Assembly: GCA_903911985.1 (NCBI GenBank)
Contig: CAIWFP010000453.1
Location: forward strand, 1 to 5,645
Origin: an uncultured Sphingomonadales bacterium
GTDB lineage: Bacteria; Pseudomonadota; Alphaproteobacteria; Sphingomonadales; Sphingomonadaceae
Reading direction: 5' to 3'
Length of the DNA: 5,645 nt
Positions 1-4,304 of the stretch are shown one piece after another. The stretch's first letter is position 1. Each line of letters begins with the position of its first letter. Position numbers and translations under genes: made by a program. Below the pieces are notes generated by a model that worked only from the letters and a program-made list of their open reading frames with translations, searched no databases and was not told the origin of the DNA.

Positions 1-48
1 CCCGTCGTGCGCAAGCATGTCGAGTTCAAGGAAGCCAAGATCAAGTAA
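1..48 (+). CDS. rpmG: 50S ribosomal protein L33, C-terminal end (partial)
   Basis: Only the last 15 codons and a TAA stop (46-48) are present; the gene enters from the left edge. The tail reads PVVRKHVEFKEAKIK, which matches the conserved C-terminus of the short (about 55 residue) bacterial L33 protein as found in alphaproteobacteria, where it follows a KYDP-type motif. L33 is a small protein of the large ribosomal subunit near the E site. The call rests on recognising this tail, as the zinc-ribbon or core region is outside the window. lolA starts 39 bases downstream on the same strand, so read-through is possible, although a small hairpin lies in the gap. Confidence 0.88.
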   Translation, partial: PVVRKHVEFKEAKIK

Positions 49-50
49 TT

Positions 51-75
51 CACGGGTGGTTCACGCCCACCCCTG
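51..75 (+). terminator. Small stem-loop between rpmG and lolA, possible weak terminator
   Basis: GGGTGG (54-59) pairs perfectly with CCACCC (67-72) around a 7-base loop, and C51-G75 and A52-T74 extend the stem beyond one C-C mismatch. There is no T-run after it, so it is at best an incomplete intrinsic terminator or an RNA-stabilising hairpin at the end of the rpmG message. It sits only 12 bases before the lolA ATG and could also affect lolA translation. Confidence 0.25.
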
Positions 76-87
76 TAACTGGCCGGC

Positions 88-783
88 ATGATCTTTCCGG
101 GAAAAACCATCGCGACAGGGCTGCGCGCCACGGGCGCTGCGGCCCTTTTGCTTGTGTGCGCGACCTTGCTTATGTGCGCGACCTTGCTTGTTGGCGGCAT
201 TGCCGAGTCTGCCCTCGCCGCCCCGGCAACAGCCTCCGCCAGCGCCGAGCTGCAACAGGCGGTGGGTGCGCTGCGGGCCATTGCCTCGCTGCGGGCCGAT
301 TTCACCCAGACCGACAGCGCGGGCCAGCGCGTCTCTGGCGTGCTCAGCCTGAAGCGCGGCGGCAGGATCCGCTTTCAATATGCGCGTGGCTATCCAATGG
401 TGATCGTGGCGGACGGCCACGCCCTCACCATGCTCGATACCGAGCTGAAGCAGATGCAGCGCTGGCCCATCGCCAATAGTCCGCTCGGCGCCCTGCTCGA
501 TCCCACCCGGGATGTAACCCGCTTCGGCACGGTGCTGGCGGGTTTTGATGCCGACACTCTGGCGGTGGAGGTCCGCGACCGCTCCCACCCGGAATATGGC
601 ACGATAACCCTGTTCTTTTCACGCAAGGCCGCCGCGCCCGGCGGGCTGGAGCTGGAGGGCTGGGTCTCGGCCGATGCGCAGAATCGGCGCACCAGCATCC
701 ACCTGTCCAACCACCACTATGGCGTGGCGCTCGATGATGCCCAGTTCCGCCTGAACAACCCGCTGGCCGGCCCACACCACTGA
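88..783 (+). CDS. lolA: LolA-family outer-membrane lipoprotein carrier protein
   Basis: A 231-residue protein. LolA is the periplasmic chaperone that takes lipoproteins released by LolCDE at the inner membrane and delivers them to the outer-membrane receptor. Residues 1 to about 44 form a long Sec signal peptide: basic residues K6 and R13, a hydrophobic core from about G16 to A39, and an Ala-rich cleavage region (SALAAPA). The mature part has the family pattern: an LRADFTQTDSAG segment (about 67-79), then SGVLSLKRGGRIRFQY, a VADGHALTMLDTELKQMQ stretch with the expected order of beta strands, and SPLGALLDP. Length fits the family once the long leader is removed. ATG 88 is chosen because it supplies the basic n-region; no good Shine-Dalgarno precedes it. 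ATG 172 inside the repeat is in frame but would leave a leader without a basic n-region. The core holds an 18-bp tandem repeat (separate entry). Some annotations use the wider LolA-like outer-membrane carrier family name. Confidence 0.88.
   Translation: MIFPGKTIATGLRATGAAALLLVCATLLMCATLLVGGIAESALAAPATASASAELQQAVGALRAIASLRADFTQTDSAGQRVSGVLSLKRGGRIRFQYARGYPMVIVADGHALTMLDTELKQMQRWPIANSPLGALLDPTRDVTRFGTVLAGFDADTLAVEVRDRSHPEYGTITLFFSRKAAAPGGLELEGWVSADAQNRRTSIHLSNHHYGVALDDAQFRLNNPLAGPHH
151..191 (+). repeat. 18-bp tandem duplication inside the lolA signal peptide
   Basis: Two adjacent 18-base units, 151-168 and 169-186, differ at one position (G154 versus A172), and the first five bases of a third unit follow (187-191). 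They encode LVCATL and LMCATL, so the duplication adds six residues in frame and lengthens the hydrophobic core from about 18 to about 24 residues. The unit length is a multiple of three and keeps the frame. Replication slippage is the likely origin (inference). Confidence 0.93.
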
Positions 784-798
784 CCGGTAAAATCTGCC

Positions 799-833
799 GC
801 CGTCCCCTCGCCCTGTCGGCGCTGGGGAACGGC
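799..833 (+). terminator. GC-rich stem-loop downstream of lolA (no T-run)
   Basis: GCCGTCCCC (799-807) pairs with the segment 824-833 (GGGG, A, one bulged A, CGGC) to give nine base pairs, and a second stem inside it pairs CGCC (809-812) with GGCG (818-821) around a 5-base loop. It begins 15 bases after the lolA stop. No T-tract follows, so it is not a canonical intrinsic terminator; it may protect the lolA mRNA 3' end, assist factor-dependent termination, or be part of the RNA that ends at 1067. Confidence 0.4.
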
Positions 834-930
834 TCGGCGTCAGCTGTGCCCCGGCTGCGATAAAATACCCAAAGCGCAGCGTTTCCTGACAATCCCGTTC
901 ACCCCACAGTCAGGCCCGCGGGGCTAGTAA

Positions 931-1067
931 GGTGAGGACAGGCAAGGCCAAGGCGGGTTTCCCCCCTGTTGCCCGCCTCCCTCCCCCTAAGGGCCGGCCT
1001 GTCATGCGTGACGAACGCAAACGGAAACCCTCGTCCCCCTGCCCCCGGGGACGAGGGTTTTTTCTTT
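931..1067 (+). ncRNA. Candidate small RNA or structured leader with C-rich anti-Shine-Dalgarno-like tract
   Basis: Predicted by eye, not matched to a known family. GACAGGC (937-943) pairs with GCCTGTC (997-1003); inside it GGCC (946-949) can pair with GGCC (992-995); inside that AGGCGGG (951-957) pairs with CCCGCCT (972-978). The last stem and the GGCC stem leave a CCTCCCCCTAAG tract unpaired (about 979-990), which is complementary to purine-rich ribosome binding sites. A small hairpin, TGCGT (1005-1009) with ACGCA (1015-1019), follows, and then the strong terminator. The 5' end is uncertain: the structured core starts near 931, but a GATAAAAT element at 859-866 would put the start near 873. 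CCUCC loops are known in several alphaproteobacterial small RNA families. The alternative is a long lolA 3' UTR or an attenuator before xthA. Confidence 0.35.
1025..1067 (+). terminator. Strong intrinsic (Rho-independent) terminator
   Basis: The arms 1025-1038 and 1047-1060 are perfectly complementary over 14 base pairs (11 of them the core CCCTCGTCCCC with GGGGACGAGGG), with an 8-base C-rich loop, and the 3' arm runs into TTTTTTCTTT (1058-1067). It is oriented for plus-strand transcription. It lies 241 bases past the lolA stop and 86 bases before the xthA ATG, so it ends either a long lolA transcript or a separate short transcript, and it insulates xthA. On the minus strand the run after the hairpin is only TTT, so it looks one-directional. 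Confidence 0.93.
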
Positions 1068-1142
1068 ACCCCATGCGCCCGCCGCGAGCAGGCCCGGACC
1101 GGAGGTGCGGAACACCGTTTCCACCGGCCGTAAAAATGCTCT

Positions 1143-1147
1143 AGAGG
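1143..1147 (+). promoter_or_regulatory. xthA ribosome binding site
   Basis: AGAGG is placed 6 bases before the ATG at 1154, a normal Shine-Dalgarno spacing. It supports this ATG as the start of xthA. A GTAAAAAT stretch at 1130-1137 just upstream could be a -10 element, but no clear -35 box goes with it. Confidence 0.6.
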
Positions 1148-1153
1148 CCGGGC

Positions 1154-1942
1154 ATGATCTCAATCGCCACGTGGAACATCAATTCGGTGCGCCTGCGCAT
1201 GCCGCAGGTCGAACGCTTCCTCGCAGCCGAGGCACCCGATGTGCTGTGCCTGCAGGAAATCAAGACCGTGGCGGAATTGTTCCCCTACGAGGCCTTCGCG
1301 CGGGCAGGCTACACCCATCACGCAGTGCATGGGCAAAAGGGCTATCACGGCGTCGCCACCGTCAGCCGCATCCCCTTGCGCGAGGTGAGCCGCCACGACT
1401 GGCAGGCCAATGGCGAGGCGCGGCATGTCGGCGTGGAGCTGGCCGATACCGGCATCATCATCGAGAACGTCTATATCCCGGCCGGCGGCGACGAGCCGGA
1501 CCGCGAGGTGAACCCCAAATTCGGGCAAAAGCTCGATTTCCTCGCCCGCATGACCGATTGGGCGGCAGCGATCGACCAGCCCACGCTGATTGTCGGCGAT
1601 TTCAACATCGCCCCGCTCGAGTCGGATGTGTGGAACCACAAGGGCCTGCTGAAAGTCGTCAGCCACACCCCCTTGGAGGTTGATACGCTGGCCCGTTTCC
1701 AGGCTGCCCATGGCTGGGTTGATCTCGGCCGCCAGCTGATCCCCGCGCCAGAGCGATACTACAGCTGGTGGAGCTATCGCGCGAAGGATTGGCGCGAGGG
1801 CGACCGGGGCCGCCGGCTGGACCATATGTGGGCCTCGCCATCGCTGGCGCAAAAGGCGCGCAGCCACCGCGTGGTGGAAGTGACCCGCGATTGGGAACAG
1901 TGCTCGGACCATGTACCGCTGATCACGGAGTTCGATCTCTGA
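1154..1942 (+). CDS. xthA: Exodeoxyribonuclease III / AP endonuclease (ExoIII family)
   Basis: A 262-residue, full-length member of the exonuclease-endonuclease-phosphatase fold, close to the E. coli ExoIII length of 268. It cleaves DNA 5' of abasic sites in base-excision repair and has 3'-phosphatase/3'-5' exonuclease activity on duplex DNA, using a divalent metal in the cytoplasm. All active-site motifs are visible: TWNINS with N8, LQEIK with E35 (metal ligand), NVYIPAG with Y107, GDFNIAP with D149 and N151, RLDHMW with D223, and SDHVPL with the catalytic D252-H253 pair. The KGYHGVAT segment (62-69) is also typical. A Shine-Dalgarno AGAGG supports the ATG. The stop codon overlaps the likely start of the ribA-type gene, so the two are probably one operon and translationally coupled. 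Function is secure at family level; relative preference for AP sites over exonuclease action cannot be read from sequence. Confidence 0.95.
   Translation: MISIATWNINSVRLRMPQVERFLAAEAPDVLCLQEIKTVAELFPYEAFARAGYTHHAVHGQKGYHGVATVSRIPLREVSRHDWQANGEARHVGVELADTGIIIENVYIPAGGDEPDREVNPKFGQKLDFLARMTDWAAAIDQPTLIVGDFNIAPLESDVWNHKGLLKVVSHTPLEVDTLARFQAAHGWVDLGRQLIPAPERYYSWWSYRAKDWREGDRGRRLDHMWASPSLAQKARSHRVVEVTRDWEQCSDHVPLITEFDL
1927..1930 (+). promoter_or_regulatory. Ribosome binding site supporting the CTG start of the ribA-type gene
   Basis: GGAG inside the last codons of xthA lies 8 bases before the CTG at 1939, a good Shine-Dalgarno spacing. The other in-frame start candidates upstream, GTG 1900 and GTG 1768, have no comparable site. 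This decides in favour of the start at 1939. Confidence 0.5.
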
Positions 1943-3006
1943 GCGGGCCGACATCATCGGGGGCCCGCCGGGTTGCTCTGGCGCTGGATGCGCTGCGCCA
2001 TGGGTGGGCGATCACGCTGGATGGCGCCTTCACCCTGCTGCCCGCCGAAACCGGCTTCACCCCCGGTGCCAGCGCCCGGCACATGCTGATCTCCGCCGCG
2101 CGCGCCGCCACGTTGAAGCTGGCCAATCAACGCGAGGCCGCTGGCCCTGAATCGCCAGTGCTGATCCGTGCCGCCGAGCCTTTTGATCTGGCCACCGCCC
2201 GCGCTCTGGCGGACCCCTCGCTGGATCTCGTCTGGCCGCTCAAGGGTCCCTTCATGGCCGAGCCAATCGATGATGCGGATGCCGCCGCTGCCGCCATGGA
2301 ACTGGCCCGGCTGGCGGGCATCCTCCCCGCCTTCCTCGTCGATCCCGCCCCGACAGAGGAGGCACAGAGCCTTTCCAGCGCCGATCTGGCCGAATGGAGC
2401 AACACCGCCCACCTCGCCATCGCCACCCGCGCCCGCCTGCCGGTTGCCCCTTGCGAGGATGCCGAGATCGTCGCCTTTCGCTCCGCCAACGATCTGCGCG
2501 AACATGTCGCCCTCATCATCGGCCAGCAGCGCGGCGATGTGTTGCCGCTGGTGCGGCTCCATTCCGAATGCCTGACCGGCGATGTGCTGCACAGCCTGAA
2601 ATGCGATTGCGGGCCGCAGCTCGACGCCGCTCTGGCGGCCATGGCGCAGGAGGCCAACAAGGGCGGCTGGGGTGTGCTGCTATACCTGCGGCAGGAGGGG
2701 CGCGGCATAGGCCTGGTCAACAAGCTGCGCGCCTATCAGCTGCAGGATCAGGGGTTCGACACGGTGGATGCCAATACGCGGCTGGGCCTTCCCAATGAAG
2801 CGCGCGATTTCCCCGTGGCGGCGCGCATGCTGGCGCTATTGAAGGTGCGGGCGATCCGCCTGATGACCAATAATCCCGCCAAGGTTGCCGCGCTGGTGGC
2901 GGAAGGCGTGGAAGTGGCCGAACGCGTCCCCCACCAGCTCCCCGCCAACCCGCATAATGCCGCCTATTTAATGACCAAGCGTGACCGCTCCGGCCATCTT
3001 CTTTAG
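1939..3006 (+). CDS. ribA: GTP cyclohydrolase II with degenerate RibB-like N-terminal domain
   Basis: About 355 residues from the proposed CTG start. The C-terminal half is a complete GTP cyclohydrolase II, which opens GTP to 2,5-diamino-6-ribosylamino-4-pyrimidinone 5'-phosphate, formate and pyrophosphate, the first step of riboflavin synthesis. Residue numbers from CTG: zinc cysteines 211, 222 and 224 in SECLTGDVLHSLKCDCG, catalytic Y249 and RQEGRGIGL (251-259), then DANTRLG, TNNP and ERVP. The N-terminal ~180 residues resemble 3,4-dihydroxybutanone-phosphate synthase (ALDALRHGWAITLDG; MELARLAGILPA), but the acidic DDEDRENEGDL loop is gone and the catalytic GHTEA motif is replaced by an Ala-rich stretch, so this half is probably not catalytic. 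Start: no ATG fits; CTG 1939 overlaps the xthA stop as CTGA and has GGAG 8 bases upstream. GTG 1900 (368 aa) or GTG 1768 (412 aa) would reach deep into xthA. The 3' end overlaps the convergent beta-helix gene by 39 bases. Confidence 0.9.
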   Translation: MSGPTSSGARRVALALDALRHGWAITLDGAFTLLPAETGFTPGASARHMLISAARAATLKLANQREAAGPESPVLIRAAEPFDLATARALADPSLDLVWPLKGPFMAEPIDDADAAAAAMELARLAGILPAFLVDPAPTEEAQSLSSADLAEWSNTAHLAIATRARLPVAPCEDAEIVAFRSANDLREHVALIIGQQRGDVLPLVRLHSECLTGDVLHSLKCDCGPQLDAALAAMAQEANKGGWGVLLYLRQEGRGIGLVNKLRAYQLQDQGFDTVDANTRLGLPNEARDFPVAARMLALLKVRAIRLMTNNPAKVAALVAEGVEVAERVPHQLPANPHNAAYLMTKRDRSGHLL

Positions 3007-4014
3007 CGATTCGACCTGATCATGGCTCATCCGCTTCTGGAAAGCGGTGATGCCATCCACAATCCGGTTATTCGAGATTTGCATGTGATCGCCAGACCAG
3101 TCGGCGACCAGCGCGGTGCCGGTGGCCACGCCGGGCGCGAATCGGGCGACATTGTTGGTGATGACCAGCCCGTCGGCGCTGTGGTTATGGCTCTCGGCGG
3201 CGATGGTGATCAGCGCGCTGGGGTTTTCCTTGGCCCCGCCCTGCATGAACCAATTGCCCTCGATGCGCCCCGTGGCACCAGCGGGCAGGTCGATCATATA
3301 GTTGGTGGCGTGGCCTTGCGAATCATCGAAGCTGTTGTCCTGCACCCGCACATGGGCAGCACGCGCCTTGAGATAGTGCCCGCCGGTGCCCTTCTCGAAG
3401 CGCGAGTGGGTCACCGTCACCTGATCATAAAAGCCGACATAGATCGAGTGGGCGCAAGACAGGCCCCGGTCGCAACGGCCCAGATGGGTGAAGGTGGAGC
3501 GATCGACCGTGACCGAGCCATGGGGGTCATTGTCGGCAAGTATGCCCTCTTCACTGTCATGGAACCAGCTCTGGCTGACGGTGAGATTGCCCTTTTCCAG
3601 GCGAATGCCGGCGCCGTTGCCATCCGACATGGCGAAGTGGTTGAACACCAGCCCCGTCACATGGCTGGCCACCCCGCGCAGCACCAGCGCCGCCTTGCCC
3701 TCGCACATGCCCACTTCAAACACGGTCTGCCCCGGCACCTCGGCGACAAAGCTGACCTCGCCCTGCGTCTGTACCGCGCAATCGGCATAATGGCCCGGCG
3801 CGATGCGGATGGTGCCCCGGCCAAGCCCGATCGAGACCACCGCCTCCTGCAGCTTGGCGAAACGCTGCCCGGTCTCGACCACCACATAGGGCATGGCCGG
3901 ATGCGACGCGAGCTGCGCCTGCGTGGGACTGGCCCAAAGGCTGGCAAACAGCGTGGCACCGGCAAGGATGCTGAACATCAAAGCGGCGAGCGGAAGGCGG
4001 CCGGGGTATGTCAT
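2968..4014 (-). CDS. Secreted right-handed parallel beta-helix repeat protein
   Basis: A 348-residue protein of unknown substrate. Residues 1-33 form a Sec signal peptide (R6, hydrophobic core 8-28, cleavage after SPTQA), so it is periplasmic or exported. The rest has irregular short repeats with Asn/Gly turns and alternating hydrophobics typical of pectate-lyase-like beta helices: GAGIRLEKGNLTVSQSWF, GSVTVDRSTFTHL, HSIYVGFYDQVTVTHSRF, GHYLKARAAHVRVQDNSF, YMIDLPAGATGRIEGNWF, ADGLVITNNVARF and MQISNNRIVD. The GHYLKARA and IDLPAG motifs occur in a group of uncharacterised bacterial beta-helix proteins. Cys79/Cys104 and Cys181/Cys187 could form disulfides after export. The start at 4014 lacks a clear Shine-Dalgarno, but it supplies the complete leader. 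Many such folds bind or cleave acidic polysaccharides; whether this one is an enzyme cannot be told. The plus-strand open frame opposite it (3022-4080) has no signal or fold and is a shadow. Confidence 0.85.
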   Translation of the reverse strand: MTYPGRLPLAALMFSILAGATLFASLWASPTQAQLASHPAMPYVVVETGQRFAKLQEAVVSIGLGRGTIRIAPGHYADCAVQTQGEVSFVAEVPGQTVFEVGMCEGKAALVLRGVASHVTGLVFNHFAMSDGNGAGIRLEKGNLTVSQSWFHDSEEGILADNDPHGSVTVDRSTFTHLGRCDRGLSCAHSIYVGFYDQVTVTHSRFEKGTGGHYLKARAAHVRVQDNSFDDSQGHATNYMIDLPAGATGRIEGNWFMQGGAKENPSALITIAAESHNHSADGLVITNNVARFAPGVATGTALVADWSGDHMQISNNRIVDGITAFQKRMSHDQVESLKKMAGAVTLGH

Positions 4015-4041
4015 GCCGATTGGGTTAGCGGTGCGAGGTTA

Positions 4042-4072
4042 AAATGCGGCAAAGCTGAAAGGGAATTTCAAG
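4042..4072 (-). promoter_or_regulatory. Possible promoter of the beta-helix gene (heat-shock-like)
   Basis: On the minus strand CTTGAAA (4072-4066) is followed after 16 bases by CCGCATTT (4049-4042). This resembles the RpoH pattern (CTTGAAA, then CCCCATNT) with one mismatch in the second box and slightly long spacing. Transcription would start near 4034, about 20 bases before the ATG. TTGAAA could also be a housekeeping -35 box, but the matching -10 would be poor. A second AT-rich candidate, CCTATACG (4080-4073), lies just upstream. Confidence 0.2.
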
Positions 4073-4127
4073 GCGTATAGGGATTATTTGCAGGGGCTCG
4101 CCGTTGGCAACCCCTTCCCCGTCATCC

Positions 4128-4200
4128 TCGCGCCTCGGTTCGGCCATACGCAACGCCGCTGCGCCGCAAGCTACTAAAGCCACTGCGCGGCGAGGCGCGA
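4128..4200. repeat. Perfect 10-bp inverted repeat with 53-base spacer
   Basis: TCGCGCCTCG (4128-4137) and CGAGGCGCGA (4191-4200) are exact reverse complements. The spacer holds further short complementary pieces, such as CCGC (4156-4159) with GCGG (4187-4190), but no single strong fold. In DNA of this GC content a 10-bp repeat can arise by chance, so a role is not established. Confidence 0.5.
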
Positions 4201-4250
4201 CGCCGAGATGGACGCGCTACGAAGACGGGCATGGGGGTTTGGGGTGCCAA

Positions 4251-4272
4251 CCGGTTCGACTTGAGGAACCGG
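4251..4272 (-). terminator. Hairpin downstream of recQ, possible terminator without T-run
   Basis: CCGGTTC (4251-4257) and GAACCGG (4266-4272) form a 7-bp perfect stem with an 8-base loop, starting 32 bases past the recQ stop when read on the minus strand. No T-tract follows (TTGGCACC), so intrinsic termination would be weak. It may be an mRNA 3'-end hairpin. Confidence 0.35.
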
Positions 4273-4304
4273 AATATCAAACGCCGCCCACAAGTCTATC
4301 CCCT

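Larger units (their letters stand above)
784..1153 (+). other. 370-base intergenic region lolA-xthA
   Basis: No convincing protein gene lies here; the one open frame (932-1144, 70 codons) runs straight through the terminator hairpin and has a low-complexity Pro/Arg-rich product. In order the region holds a GC-rich stem-loop (799-833), an AT-rich GATAAAAT element (859-866) that could be a -10 box without a clear -35 partner, a 6-bp inverted repeat (CCTGAC 885-890, GTCAGG 909-914), a set of nested stems (937-1003), a small hairpin (1005-1019), the intrinsic terminator (1025-1067) and the xthA leader with its ribosome binding site. Confidence 0.8.
4015..4304 (-). other. 290-base intergenic region between recQ and the beta-helix gene
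   Basis: No supported gene. It holds a 7-bp hairpin just beyond the recQ stop (4251-4272), a perfect 10-bp inverted repeat (4128-4137 with 4191-4200) and, next to the beta-helix gene, an AT-richer stretch (about 4036-4090) with the promoter candidate. The plus-strand open frame that begins at 4104 runs antisense to recQ and is a shadow. Confidence 0.7.

Noticed and set aside
151..186. LLVC / LLMC in the LolA leader as a lipoprotein lipobox
   Set aside because: The residue before each Cys is Val or Met rather than Gly, Ala or Ser, the cysteines sit inside the hydrophobic core, and LolA is a soluble carrier.
824..852. Possible EcfG general-stress promoter, GGAAC at 826-830
   Set aside because: No CGTT is found 16-17 bases downstream; the GGAAC is part of a stem-loop.
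859..1067. 6S RNA, 4.5S RNA or tmRNA in the lolA-xthA gap
   Set aside because: No closing stem with a central bubble, no SRP GGAAGCAGC-type loop, and no tRNA-like ends are present.
1109..1132. Possible EcfG promoter before xthA, GGAAC with CGTA
   Set aside because: The spacer is 15 rather than 16-17 bases and the second box has a mismatch; too weak to call.
932..1144. 70-codon open frame in the lolA-xthA gap
   Set aside because: It passes through the intrinsic terminator, has no ribosome binding site and gives a Pro/Arg/Lys-rich product with no structure.
1768..1938. N-terminal extension of the ribA-type protein from GTG 1768
   Set aside because: The 57 extra residues are encoded wholly inside xthA in another frame, are Gly/Pro/Arg-rich and have no ribosome binding site.
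1160..1957. Minus-strand open frame (265 codons) opposite xthA
   Set aside because: xthA on the plus strand has every active-site motif; the antisense product matches nothing I recognise.
3022..4080. Long plus-strand open frame (352 codons) opposite the beta-helix gene
   Set aside because: The minus strand has a signal peptide, a coherent repeat fold and family motifs; the plus frame is a low-complexity mirror product of GC-rich coding DNA.
4251..4272. GGTTCGA as a tRNA T-arm
   Set aside because: The stem and loop sizes are wrong for a T-arm, and no acceptor, D or anticodon arms can be built around it.
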